This document shows positions 1 through 8,038 of a stretch of 64,000 nucleotides of DNA, in pieces. Numbering within the stretch: the stretch's first letter is position 1; the number at the start of each line of letters is the position of its first letter. Position numbers and translations under genes: made by a program. The DNA is taken from NCBI RefSeq assembly GCF_021654795.1, contig NZ_AP025344.1:3906501-3970500 (forward strand), read 5' to 3'. A model generated the notes under the pieces. That model was given only the letters and a program-made list of their open reading frames with translations, did not search any database and was not told where the DNA came from. The DNA is from Paenibacillus dendritiformis (GTDB lineage Bacteria; Bacillota; Bacilli; Paenibacillales; Paenibacillaceae).

Positions 1-209
1 GCCTGCTCACGCTGACGATTGAGAATGGCGAGATTCGAATGTCCTTCAGTCCGTATCAAATCTATAAGGATCAGATCATCAAGAAGGATGACGCCTACGT
101 GAAGCGGCAGTTGAAGTATTTGGAGTCTATCTCCTATGGCGTGGCCATTGGCGGCGACCGGGCGATCGAGGCGATACAGGCGAAGCCTCCGGCTCCCGGC
201 AAGCGTTAA
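1..209 (+). CDS. C-terminal end of an unrecognised protein (5' partial)
   Basis: An open frame entering from the left edge (codons start at base 3) runs 68 codons to a TAA at 207-209. The visible tail includes the stretch FSPYQIYKDQIIKKDD and ends in a Pro/Ala/Lys-rich PPAPGKR. No membrane segment or known motif is visible and I do not recognise the family. A strong terminator follows immediately, which supports this being a real gene end. Confidence 0.6.
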   Translation, partial: LLTLTIENGEIRMSFSPYQIYKDQIIKKDDAYVKRQLKYLESISYGVAIGGDRAIEAIQAKPPAPGKR

Positions 210-235
210 GCAGTCATACCGTATTCGGAAAAAAG

Positions 236-272
236 AGCGGAGCATGCGGCGCGGGGGCATGCTCCGCTTTTT
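236..272 (+). terminator. Intrinsic terminator after the partial gene
   Basis: Twelve-base arms (AGCGGAGCATGC at 236-247 and GCATGCTCCGCT at 257-268) enclose a G-rich loop and are followed by a T run. It ends the transcript of the left-edge gene. Confidence 0.8.
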
Positions 273-573
273 GCCGTCGAGGCCGGCGCCATCCCATGCG
301 AAGTCCGGCGGAGGTCTCCCGCCAGCCGGGCGGCCGTCCGCTCGTCCTCGCCAAGATCCTCCGGCATTCCCGGCCGCGCCCAGGCTTACAGCTTCCACAG
401 CCATGCGCAGCGGAGGGGAATTATGTCTTTTTTATGTCCAATTTGCCATCAAGTAGGTATCTTGCCTCCCCCATCGAAATAAAGTAAGAGCCAGAGGCAA
501 AAAACGGATCCATCCCGTATGCCATTCCCGCCTCCGGAATTGACTAACCCGCAACCCGATAAGGAGGAGTACC
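273..573. other. Gene-free stretch upstream of the GNAT gene
   Basis: About 300 bases without a convincing gene; the short plus-strand frames here lack ribosome binding sites. The last part should hold the promoter of the acetyltransferase gene, but I could not pick a convincing -35/-10 pair. Confidence 0.4.
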
Positions 574-1710
574 ATGGAACAAATACGAATGCTGCAGCCG
601 CTCGATTACGAGCAGGCGGTGCAATTGTCGGACAAGGTGTTCCGCAACAGCCGGCAAATCTCAATGGAACACGGCTTCCCATACTTGTTCTCGCCCGTGT
701 ATGCCCATTCCTACGGCGTATTCCGGGACGATAAGCTTATCGCCCATATGGGGCTCCTGCCTGCCAAGCTGCGCATCGGCACGGCCCGCCTGCCCGTCTT
801 CTCGCTCGGTTCCGTCTGCACCGAGCCGGAAGCCCGGGGCAGCGGAGTCGCGACCGAGCTGCTGCATCGCGTCATGCGCCATGTCGACGATATGGGGGCG
901 GCGATGCTCTTCATCTCGGGCGGCCGTTCCCTGTACCGCCGGAACCGCTGTTATTCGTTCGGCCGCTTGACTGCGTATACATTGAATGCCGGGGCGAACC
1001 GGGACGCCGCCATGCGGAAGTCGAAAGAAGCGGCGGGCGATGCTTGCCTTCGCGAGATCTCCAGCTTCGACTGCTTCGCCTTCCATGACTTGACGCTGCG
1101 GCATACGGCGGCCTTCGATATGAGCGTGTGGGATCTGGCCGGCCTGAAGGATGCCGCCGCCTACGCGTCGTGCCGGGAGATGAAGCCGAAGCTCTACGGG
1201 CTGGAACGCGGCGGGGCGCTTACGGCGTATGCTTACGTGCTGAAGCCCAAGCCTTCTCAGACCGATCGGCTGCCGATCGTGCTCGAATACGGCGGATCCG
1301 ACGCTCCGCAGATCGTGCGTTTGCTGCAGGCTATGCCGGCCTTCGAGCGGCTGGAGGTCATCGTTCCATGGCAGGACGATGCCATGCGCCGCGAGCTGTC
1401 CCCCTGCCCGGCCCAGATCCGCCCCAATGACGGCACGGTATATGTTCCGTCCATGGAGCGGCTCATCCGTCAGCTTCGGGACTGGTGGCAGTCGGCCGGA
1501 TCGCCTGCCGCCCGCATCGAAGCGGATGATCTCGGAGACGGCCAGGTCCGCCTTCGCTACCCGGATGCGGAAGCAGCCGTATTGTCCGAGGAAGAGACAA
1601 TACGGCTGCTGTTCGAGCCGAAGGCGGACGTTCCGCTGCCGGAATCATGGCCGCGCGATCTCCGCATAACGGTTCCGCTGCCGCCGCTGACCGGCTTATA
1701 TTATATCTGA
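574..1710 (+). CDS. GNAT family N-acetyltransferase, 378 aa
   Basis: Predicted acetyl-CoA-dependent acyltransferase. The N-terminal third is a GNAT fold: a conserved strand followed by the acetyl-CoA loop ARGSGVA near residues 87-93 (motif A, R/Q-x-x-G-x-G/A). The long C-terminal half (about residues 170-378) has no obvious second catalytic motif, giving a layout like the large two-domain GNAT proteins (Eis-like) rather than the 150-170 aa single-domain enzymes. The start is fixed by AAGGAGGAG seven bases upstream of the ATG. It stands alone, converging on lutC with only 24 bases between the two stop codons. Substrate is unknown. Family confidence is good; any specific role such as antibiotic modification would be speculation. 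Confidence 0.85.
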   Translation: MEQIRMLQPLDYEQAVQLSDKVFRNSRQISMEHGFPYLFSPVYAHSYGVFRDDKLIAHMGLLPAKLRIGTARLPVFSLGSVCTEPEARGSGVATELLHRVMRHVDDMGAAMLFISGGRSLYRRNRCYSFGRLTAYTLNAGANRDAAMRKSKEAAGDACLREISSFDCFAFHDLTLRHTAAFDMSVWDLAGLKDAAAYASCREMKPKLYGLERGGALTAYAYVLKPKPSQTDRLPIVLEYGGSDAPQIVRLLQAMPAFERLEVIVPWQDDAMRRELSPCPAQIRPNDGTVYVPSMERLIRQLRDWWQSAGSPAARIEADDLGDGQVRLRYPDAEAAVLSEEETIRLLFEPKADVPLPESWPRDLRITVPLPPLTGLYYI

Positions 1711-1734
1711 ATCCGCACTCCCCGCCGGCCGCCG

Positions 1735-2532
1735 CTACGTGCCCGACGATGTCACAATGACGACACCCACCACACCCGGGCCGTGAACGCCGATCGTGAG
1801 ATCATTCTCGATATCGGCGCTGCGGCTCGGCCCCGTGATCAGATTCAGCGAGGCCGGCAGGCCGCCTTCCCGGGCCGCCTTCCCGTTCACCCGCTCGAAG
1901 GCCTCGCCCATCCGGGCCACGATCCGCCCGGCCGGCAGTATGGCGAGCAGCATGCCCGGCAGCAGGCTGACCGAGCGGCCTTGCCGCCCGGCGGACCATA
2001 CCGCCAGCGTGCCGGTGTTGGCGATTGCGGCCGCGGGCGCGACGATGCCGAGCTGGCACCGCTCGGCGGCGCGCAGCAGCGGGCTTCGCGCCTGCCACTT
2101 CGCGCCGGCGAGCGCTCCCGCTTCGCCGGGCCCGGGCAGGCCCAATTGCTCCAGCTCGGCTTCATTGTCTTGATCTTCCGTCCAAGGAACCCCGCTCAAG
2201 CCCTGCTCCTGCAGCACCCGCGGCACGCCGTACCCGCGCAGCTCCTCCGTGTCCGCATAGAGCACGCGCTCCAGCGGGCCCCGCTGCCGGAAGCGGGCCA
2301 GCATCTCCCCGATGCCCGCCGCCGCTTCCTCCCTCGGCACGATGACCGCTTCGCCGGTGAGCGCCGTCCAGTTGCTGACGAACAGCTTCAGGCGCTCATC
2401 GGCGTTCAGTCTTCCCATCCGTTCCCGATATTCCCCCGGCACGCCCCGGTACAGATGGGCCGGCGCTTCCGTCAACGGTCCGGAACGGCCGAGCCGGGAC
2501 GCAATCGCGGCGAGAAACGCATGACGCTCCAT
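1735..2532 (-). CDS. lutC: Lactate utilization protein C (LutC, LUD domain)
   Basis: Third subunit of the LutABC iron-sulfur complex, which oxidises L-lactate to pyruvate in the cytoplasm. The 265-residue protein starting MERHAFLAAI matches LutC length, and its C-terminal half carries the LUD-domain pattern (GIVAPAAAIANTGTL, then LNLITGPSRSADIEND). A longer frame extends upstream, but the ATG at 2532 is chosen because it overlaps the lutB stop as TAATG, a translational-coupling arrangement, and upstream residues look like antisense-type composition. It is the last gene of lutA-lutB-lutC. Context downstream of an FAH-type hydrolase suggests it disposes of L-lactate released from a deoxysugar (inference). 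Confidence 0.93.
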   Translation of the reverse strand: MERHAFLAAIASRLGRSGPLTEAPAHLYRGVPGEYRERMGRLNADERLKLFVSNWTALTGEAVIVPREEAAAGIGEMLARFRQRGPLERVLYADTEELRGYGVPRVLQEQGLSGVPWTEDQDNEAELEQLGLPGPGEAGALAGAKWQARSPLLRAAERCQLGIVAPAAAIANTGTLAVWSAGRQGRSVSLLPGMLLAILPAGRIVARMGEAFERVNGKAAREGGLPASLNLITGPSRSADIENDLTIGVHGPGVVGVVIVTSSGT

Positions 2533-4004
2533 TACGAATCCCTCCCTTGCTCGCGGTCCGCCCGGGCCAACTCCGCCTTCAGCTCCTCCCAGCGGTCGCG
2601 GAACGACTGCTTCGGTATCGCCGGGAACGTCCGCGAGGCCGTCCAGCCGCCGAGCGGGCCCGGTCCTTTGCGGATTACCCCGCCCCGCAAGAGCGGCTTC
2701 TGGCCGTAATAAGCGGCTTTGCCCGCCATCCGGTACCATTTCACATGGCTGAACACTTTGCCGAACAGCCGGAACCCGAGCCGCTCGGCCTGCGGCGTAT
2801 AACCTTCTTTTACTTTGCGGGCACGCAGATGCACGAGCATGTCGTGGAGCGGAATTTTGACCGGGCAAGCTTCATAGCATGCCCCGCATAGCGATGACGC
2901 GTAGGCGAGCGTTCCCGCCTCCTTCATATCCTGCTGCAGCAGCGGTGTCAGCACCGCTCCGATCGGCCCGCTGTAGACCGAGCCGTACGTATGGCCGCCC
3001 ACATGCCGGTAGACCGGGCATACATTGAGGCAAGCGGCGCACCGGATGCAGTGCAGCACCTGCTGGAACTGCGGATCGCCAAGCTGCGCCGATCGCCCGT
3101 TGTCAAGAATAATAATGTGCAGCTCCTCCGGGCCGTCCAGATCGCCTGGCTGGCGGGGACCGGTGATGAACGACGTATAGGTCGTCAGCTTCTGCCCGGT
3201 CGCGCTCCGGGCCAGCAGGTTCAGCATCACCTCGACATCGTCGAAGGTCGGGACGAGCCGCTCCATCCCCATGACGACGACATGCGTCTTGGGCAAAGTC
3301 GTCACCATGCGCCCATTGCCTTCGTTCGAGACGATCGTCACCGTGCCGGACTCGGCGATGCCGAAGTTGCAGCCCGACAGTCCGATATCCGCTTCGAGGA
3401 AAAATTGGCGCAGCTTCCGCTTGGCGAACGCGGCCAGCTCCCTCGTCTCCGGCGGAAGCGGCTTGCCGGCCTCCTTCGTGAAGAGCTCGGCAATCTGGGA
3501 CTTGTTCTTATGGATGGCCGGGATGATCAGATGGGACGGCGTCTCCTTCGCCAACTGCAAAATATATTCGCCCAAGTCGGTCTCGATCGCGTCGATGCCC
3601 TGTTCGCGCAGCCGCTCGTTCAGATGCATCTCTTCCGACACCATCGACTTGCCCTTGGCCACCAGCGTCGCCTGCTTTTCCTTCGCGATCGCCAGGAAGG
3701 CCTGCACCGCTTCGTCTCCCGTCGCGCAGAAATGAACCCGCGCGCCGCGCCCTTCCGCCTGCTCGGCGAATTGGCCCAAATAATAGTCCAAATGCTCGAT
3801 CGTATGCTGCCGAATCGCCTGGCCGCGGCTGCGCCACGTCTCCCAATCGCCGAATTCTTCGGCAGCGCTCAAGCGGCCGGTGCGGAGCTTGTTCGTCGTG
3901 AACGCCACGGCTTGGCGCAGGAAGGCGTCCTGAAGAACCGCCTTCGTGCGCTCCTTCAGGCCGCTGCCGATGCCGCCTTGAGCAGAGGATATCTCCGTGC
4001 TCAT
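2532..4004 (-). CDS. lutB: Lactate utilization iron-sulfur protein B (LutB)
   Basis: Central iron-sulfur subunit of the LutABC L-lactate oxidation complex. The 490-residue protein has an N-terminal LUD domain (about 60-300; GCNFGIAESGTV near 211-222) followed by two 4Fe-4S motifs: Cys319/322/325/329 followed by Pro330, and Cys373/376/380 followed by Pro381. This domain order and length fit LutB (YvfW in Bacillus subtilis). Its start ATG overlaps the lutA stop by four bases (ATGA), and its stop overlaps the lutC start, so the three subunits are translationally coupled. No lost cysteine was seen. Confidence 0.95.
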   Translation of the reverse strand: MSTEISSAQGGIGSGLKERTKAVLQDAFLRQAVAFTTNKLRTGRLSAAEEFGDWETWRSRGQAIRQHTIEHLDYYLGQFAEQAEGRGARVHFCATGDEAVQAFLAIAKEKQATLVAKGKSMVSEEMHLNERLREQGIDAIETDLGEYILQLAKETPSHLIIPAIHKNKSQIAELFTKEAGKPLPPETRELAAFAKRKLRQFFLEADIGLSGCNFGIAESGTVTIVSNEGNGRMVTTLPKTHVVVMGMERLVPTFDDVEVMLNLLARSATGQKLTTYTSFITGPRQPGDLDGPEELHIIILDNGRSAQLGDPQFQQVLHCIRCAACLNVCPVYRHVGGHTYGSVYSGPIGAVLTPLLQQDMKEAGTLAYASSLCGACYEACPVKIPLHDMLVHLRARKVKEGYTPQAERLGFRLFGKVFSHVKWYRMAGKAAYYGQKPLLRGGVIRKGPGPLGGWTASRTFPAIPKQSFRDRWEELKAELARADREQGRDS

Positions 4005-4732
4005 GCCCCCTTCACTCCTTCCTCCAGCAGTTGGGCGAGATGCATGACGCGGATCGGCTTGCCGGCCTGGTTGAGCCGCCCGCCAATATTCATCAGGCAG
4101 CCCATATCCGTCCCGATCAGAATGTCCGCTTGCGTCGAGACGACATGCTCTGCCTTCTCCGTAACCATCGCGCCGGACATCTCCGGCATCTTCACGGCGA
4201 ATGTTCCGCCGAAGCCGCAGCAGTCCTCCCGATGCGGCAGATCGACGAGCTTCAGCCCCTTCACATGGCGCAGCAGCGTCATCGGTTCGTCGCCGATGCC
4301 GAGCAGCCGCATGCCGTGGCAGGACGGATGGTAGGTGGCCGTCCCTTCGTAGACGGCCCCGAGATCGGCGCGTCCCAACACCTTCACGATGAATTGGGAC
4401 AGCTCATAGGTGCGCTCCGCCGCGCGCTCGGCCCGGGCCTGCCATTCCGGCTCCTCCCGGAACAAATCCCCGTAATAATGGCAAGCCATGCCGGCACAGG
4501 AGCCGGACGGCGTCACAATGCAGTCGCTGTGCTCGAACGCCCGGAGCCACTGCCGCGCGACCTCCCGCGCGTCGTCATGATATCCGCTGTTGAACGCCGG
4601 CTGCCCGCAGCACGTCTGGAGCCGGGGGAAATCAACGTCGCAGCCGAGACGGTGGAGCAGCCGGACCGCGCTCTCCGCCACGCCGGGAAAGCAAGTATCC
4701 GCCAGACAAGTGACAAATAAAGATACGCGCAT
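4001..4732 (-). CDS. lutA: Lactate utilization protein A (LutA, CCG-domain)
   Basis: First subunit of the LutABC lactate oxidation complex, related to the GlcF/HdrD cysteine-rich domain proteins. The 243-residue protein carries two CCG-type domains: an N-terminal one with CLADTCFP and TCCGQPAFNSGY, and a second with SCHGMRLL and EDCCGFGGTFAVK. The ATG at 4732 is chosen over an in-frame upstream start because GAAGGGA lies just upstream and MRVSLFVTCLADTCFP is the usual family N-terminus. A terminator separates it from the FAH gene upstream, so lutABC may be a separate transcription unit or be reached by read-through. Confidence 0.94.
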   Translation of the reverse strand: MRVSLFVTCLADTCFPGVAESAVRLLHRLGCDVDFPRLQTCCGQPAFNSGYHDDAREVARQWLRAFEHSDCIVTPSGSCAGMACHYYGDLFREEPEWQARAERAAERTYELSQFIVKVLGRADLGAVYEGTATYHPSCHGMRLLGIGDEPMTLLRHVKGLKLVDLPHREDCCGFGGTFAVKMPEMSGAMVTEKAEHVVSTQADILIGTDMGCLMNIGGRLNQAGKPIRVMHLAQLLEEGVKGA

Positions 4733-4789
4733 CGAAGTCCCTTCTTTCTTCTCGGATCGAATCACACAAATAGCCGCTTCTTGCCTGCC

Positions 4790-4826
4790 CAAAAAGCGCT
4801 TGAAGGAGCTGCCCCCTTCAAGCGCC
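4790..4826 (-). terminator. Intrinsic terminator between the FAH gene and lutABC
   Basis: Read on the minus strand, GCGCTTGAAGG pairs with CCTTCAAGCGC across a short loop and is followed by a T run. It sits just after the FAH gene stop, so the sugar-acid operon may end here, with lutABC transcribed separately or by read-through. Confidence 0.75.
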
Positions 4827-4833
4827 GTCGAAT

Positions 4834-5685
4834 CTACCGTTCGGCCACCATCCGGTTCGTCAAAGCGCCGAGCTTCTCGATTTCAATCGTGACCAGGTCG
4901 CCGTCCTTCAAGTAGATGCGTTCGGCTTCCGGCAACCCCAACACGACCCCTTCCGGCGTGCCCGTCAAAATGAGATCGCCCGGAAGCAGCGTCAAATGAC
5001 GCGATATATAGCTGATAATCTCCTTGCAGGTAAAGATCATGTCCGCCGTATTCGAATGCTGGCGCGTCTCTCCATTGACGATGCAACGGATATCGAGCTG
5101 GTTCGGATCGCCCACCTCATCCGCCGTCACGAGATACGGCCCGAGCGGACTGAAGCCGTCGCAGATTTTGCCGAGCATCCATTGAGGCGTGCGCATCTGC
5201 AGATCGCGGGCCGACAGGTCGTTCACGTTGCAGTAGCCGAACACATAGTCCAGCGCTTCCTCCTCCGTTACATCCTTGGCAGACTTGCCGATGACGATGA
5301 CCAGCTCGGCCTCGTAGTCTACGGCTTGGCTGACGCGCGGGAGCGCGATATCATGGCCGTGGCCGGTCAGCGTATTGTTGAATTTGTTGAATAGAATCGG
5401 AACTTCCGGAATTGGAGCATTCGTCTCCTCCGCATGCTTCCGGTAGTTCAGTCCGACACAAATGATCTTCTGCGGATCCGTGACGCATGGCCCGTAGGTC
5501 AAATCCTTCTCGTCGAGCACATCGTCCGCGCCGGCGGCGTAAGCTTCGACCTCCCGCAGGACATCCCGGCCTCCCGAGATCACCTCATGAATTGTATATT
5601 TGCCGCTGATGTCGACGATGCCTCGATCCGTCTTGACGCCCGCGCGCAGCTGTTGATCGTGATCATAGAACGTGATAAATTTCAC
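4834..5685 (-). CDS. Fumarylacetoacetate hydrolase (FAH) family protein
   Basis: Predicted metal-dependent C-C bond hydrolase, 283 aa. Family hallmarks are VGLNYRKHAEE near residue 77-87, DYEAELVIVIG in the metal-binding region and LTGTPEGV near the C-terminus. Close family functions are 2,4-diketo-3-deoxy sugar-acid hydrolase, acylpyruvate hydrolase and ureidoglycolate lyase-like enzymes. Next to a UxaA-type dehydratase, an SDR and lutABC, the best reading is cleavage of a 2,4-diketo-3-deoxy acid; a 6-deoxyhexose-derived substrate would give pyruvate plus L-lactate. Start is GTG at 5685, preceded by AGGGAGG eight bases upstream. Exact substrate is inference; FAH membership is solid. Confidence 0.88.
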   Translation of the reverse strand: MKFITFYDHDQQLRAGVKTDRGIVDISGKYTIHEVISGGRDVLREVEAYAAGADDVLDEKDLTYGPCVTDPQKIICVGLNYRKHAEETNAPIPEVPILFNKFNNTLTGHGHDIALPRVSQAVDYEAELVIVIGKSAKDVTEEEALDYVFGYCNVNDLSARDLQMRTPQWMLGKICDGFSPLGPYLVTADEVGDPNQLDIRCIVNGETRQHSNTADMIFTCKEIISYISRHLTLLPGDLILTGTPEGVVLGLPEAERIYLKDGDLVTIEIEKLGALTNRMVAER

Positions 5686-5765
5686 CGTAAATTCCTCCCT
5701 TGCTGGATATAATGGGCACTAGACAGGCAGAGGCCGGCGGTACCGGGTCCGCGTCAGCCGCGGAT

Positions 5766-6539
5766 TTAAGCATTTTTGCCGAAGACGACGCCGCCGTCTA
5801 CGTACAACGGGGAGCCCATAATGAATTTGGCTTCGTCCGAAGCCAGGAACAGCGCCGCTTCCGCCACATCCTCAGGCAGGCCGAGTTCGCCGCTCAGCTG
5901 CCGGGACTTGATGGAAGCAATCGCCTGCTCCGGATCATCATAAGAATTGCGCAGATACTGCTCGACGAACGGGGTGTAGATCGTTCCCGGCAACAGCGCA
6001 TTCACCCGAATATTGTACGGGGCGTAGTCCACCTGCATCGATTTGGTCAAGGACAGCACCGCGCCCTTCGTTGCCGCGTAGGACGCGCGGTTCGCCAGCC
6101 CCATCTCCGCGATGCAGGAGGACATGTTGATAATCGCGCCGCTCTGCTGCTCGATCATATAAGGAATGACATACTTGCTTGGCAGGAAGACGCCGCGAAT
6201 ATTAATGGCAATCACCCGATCCCATGCCTCGGGTTCAATCTCATGCAGTCTTCCGATGCCGCTGACCCCCGCATTGTTGAACAGAACGTCAATGCGCCCA
6301 TACTGCCGCATCACCGTATCGGCCATGGCTTGAGCTTGCTCCGGAACGGTGACGTCCACCTGCACGAACGAGGCGGCTCCGCCCTGTTCCGTGATTAGCT
6401 TAACGGTCTCCCGCCCCGCATCCGGCTGGATGTCGGCTACGACGACCACCGCTCCCTCGCTCGCGAAGCGCAGCGCCGAGCTGCGGCCGATGCCGGAGCC
6501 CGCGCCTGTAATGATGCATACTTTTCCCTGTAAACGCAT
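5766..6539 (-). CDS. SDR family oxidoreductase (candidate 2-keto-3-deoxy acid 4-dehydrogenase)
   Basis: Classical short-chain dehydrogenase, 257 aa. It shows the NAD(P) motif TGAGSGIG, NNAG, and the catalytic YxxxK as SYAATKGA, plus the C-terminal YVDGGVVF segment. It lies upstream of the FAH hydrolase (80-base gap), and in non-phosphorylating L-rhamnose/L-fucose pathways the enzyme preceding the FAH hydrolase is an SDR that oxidises a 2-keto-3-deoxy acid at C4. I assign that role by context only. An AAGGGG ribosome site precedes the ATG. A 214-base gap to the next gene upstream may hold its own promoter. Confidence 0.85.
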   Translation of the reverse strand: MRLQGKVCIITGAGSGIGRSSALRFASEGAVVVVADIQPDAGRETVKLITEQGGAASFVQVDVTVPEQAQAMADTVMRQYGRIDVLFNNAGVSGIGRLHEIEPEAWDRVIAINIRGVFLPSKYVIPYMIEQQSGAIINMSSCIAEMGLANRASYAATKGAVLSLTKSMQVDYAPYNIRVNALLPGTIYTPFVEQYLRNSYDDPEQAIASIKSRQLSGELGLPEDVAEAALFLASDEAKFIMGSPLYVDGGVVFGKNA

Positions 6540-6753
6540 GCCGATGACCCCTTCCCTCGATATCCGCTTTCACATATTTCATTTTTCATAAAAGTACATA
6601 AAAGTTCATCAACGAAGCGTTCCTGATGGAAGCCTTCACAACGAATGCCGGCGATAAGCTTACTTACAGGGGAACAGGCTTGTGACGGCCCGCTCCCTCA
6701 TCCCGCGCTGCAGCTGCTAAGGCCGGTGCAGGACCGGCCTCCTCGCCGCGCCA
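6540..6753 (-). other. Spacer with hairpin between operon segments
   Basis: This 214-base gap separates the SDR gene from the mutarotase gene. On the minus strand it has a GGCCGGT/ACCGGCC hairpin (6721-6739) without a T run, followed by an AT-rich segment (about 6570-6620) that could hold an internal promoter. No gene is visible. Confidence 0.4.
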
Positions 6754-7140
6754 TCATCCGGATACGATAATCAGATTCGCATACGGGGTCGTGTCCCCTG
6801 TCCGGATGACCGCTCTCGACTCCGTGCACAGCTGCTTGAACTGTACGTGCGGCAGCACCTTCCACCGCACATCCGGGATCAATTCCTTCAGCAGGCCGAC
6901 CCGCTCCGGACTGAAGGCTTGCATTTCCTCGGTAATGATAATGCAATCGATTACGAATTCGCCGGCGATGGCCTTCAGCGCGTCCGTGACGGCCGGCAGG
7001 TCGTCGGTCAAGGCCAGATCGACCCGCTCCACCCCGACAGGTACCGGGAAGCCGCGATCGCAGATCGTCAGCATATCGGTATGACCCATCTCGGCCAGGA
7101 TCCGGTTCAGTTGGGGATGAAGCACTCCGCCTTTTTTCAT
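6754..7140 (-). CDS. RbsD/FucU family sugar mutarotase
   Basis: Predicted cytoplasmic enzyme interconverting pyranose/furanose or anomeric forms of a free sugar. The 128-residue protein starts MKKGGVLHPQL, has GHTD at 19-22, the motif PVPVG, and the strongly conserved RbsD-type end AVIRTGDTTPYANLIIVSG. The sequence is closer to D-ribose pyranase (RbsD) than to FucU, but the operon has no ribokinase or Rbs transporter, so the substrate may be the sugar of this pathway. Its start overlaps the preceding small gene by four bases (ATGA). Confidence 0.88.
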   Translation of the reverse strand: MKKGGVLHPQLNRILAEMGHTDMLTICDRGFPVPVGVERVDLALTDDLPAVTDALKAIAGEFVIDCIIITEEMQAFSPERVGLLKELIPDVRWKVLPHVQFKQLCTESRAVIRTGDTTPYANLIIVSG

Positions 7141-7361
7141 GACTCCTCCCCCTCCCGGCCGCGGGCTTCCGCCATCCTGGCCACTTCTTCGCGTTGATCA
7201 AGCGTAATCAGCTCCCGGAACGTCGGGCCCGGCCGCTTCAGGTACATCTGCTCGATGCCGTCGACCACCGTCACCGCCACGAGCTCCCAGCCGGATTGGC
7301 CCAGTTCATTCAATGCGGCCGCATCATGCTCGATTCGATACTCCCACGTGACGAGACTCAT
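7137..7361 (-). CDS. DUF4177-like small protein, 74 aa
   Basis: Small soluble protein with the DUF4177 look: WEYRIEHD, then LNELGQSGWELVAV, then a YLKR strand. Start is ATG at 7361 with GGGAGG eight bases upstream; that ATG overlaps the cyclase stop (ATGA), and its own stop overlaps the mutarotase start. The double four-base overlap ties it firmly to the sugar operon although the family has no assigned function. The C-terminal 30 residues are charged (REEVARMAEARGREGEES) and probably helical or disordered. Confidence 0.75.
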   Translation of the reverse strand: MSLVTWEYRIEHDAAALNELGQSGWELVAVTVVDGIEQMYLKRPGPTFRELITLDQREEVARMAEARGREGEES

Positions 7362-8029
7362 AAGCGAGCCTCCCACTGGATGGCGACAATCCGCGCAGGC
7401 GCTCCGCTCGAATCCCGTATCTTCAGCGGCATCGCCATCACATGCCAGTCACCCTCCCGAAGCGCGGGATCATCGAGCTGCAGTCCTTCGGCGACCCACA
7501 TATCCGCGCCGAGCACGATACGGTGCGTCTCCTCATTCTCTTCGCCCGTTCCGCCGATGCTGAAATGATCGATGCCGACCGCCTTCACGCCGCACTCGGC
7601 CAAGTAACGGGCGCCCTCATTGGACAGATACGGAGATTCATATATCCATTCCTTCGTCCAGCCGCGCTTCTCGCCCCAGCCGGTATATAGCAGCACGACC
7701 GCGTCGCTGCTCATCTGTTCGGCGTACGGCTCCAGATCCGATCGCCCAATCGGATAACCGTTGCCCCGATTCTGAAGCGGAACGAAGACCATCCGCCCCT
7801 GAAAAGCGTCGACCGGAAATTGATCCAGGGTCTTGCTATAATCGCCCAAATGCGCCGGCGCATCCATATGAGTGCCGGTATGCAGGTTCATCGTCACCTG
7901 CTCCAGCTTCCAGCCGTCCCGCGGCCCGACGCAGATATAATCCATTTTGGGCGGTTCGAAATCCGGCAGCACCGGGCACAAATGGTAAAGCTCCTGCGAG
8001 AGATCCACCATCCGGGTAATGTTCAGCAT
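7358..8029 (-). CDS. Cyclase family (kynurenine-formamidase-like) metal-dependent hydrolase
   Basis: Predicted metal hydrolase of the cyclase family, about 223 aa. The signature HxGTHxDxPxH is present as HTGTHMDAPAH near residues 50-60, and VDLSQELYHLCPVLPDF at the N-terminus is typical of the family. Members include kynurenine formamidase, isatin hydrolase and unassigned sugar-pathway enzymes. In this operon there is no recognisable classical lactonase, so opening of a sugar lactone is a reasonable guess (inference). A GTG at 8038 could also start the gene, directly after the SDR stop; the ATG at 8029 has a better-spaced AGGTGA. Confidence 0.85.
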   Translation of the reverse strand: MLNITRMVDLSQELYHLCPVLPDFEPPKMDYICVGPRDGWKLEQVTMNLHTGTHMDAPAHLGDYSKTLDQFPVDAFQGRMVFVPLQNRGNGYPIGRSDLEPYAEQMSSDAVVLLYTGWGEKRGWTKEWIYESPYLSNEGARYLAECGVKAVGIDHFSIGGTGEENEETHRIVLGADMWVAEGLQLDDPALREGDWHVMAMPLKIRDSSGAPARIVAIQWEARL

Positions 8030-8038
8030 CCCGCTCAC

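Noticed and set aside
2991..4334. 447-aa plus-strand frame opposite lutB/lutA
   Set aside because: Antisense shadow in GC-rich DNA; the minus-strand genes have full Fe-S motifs and coupled starts.
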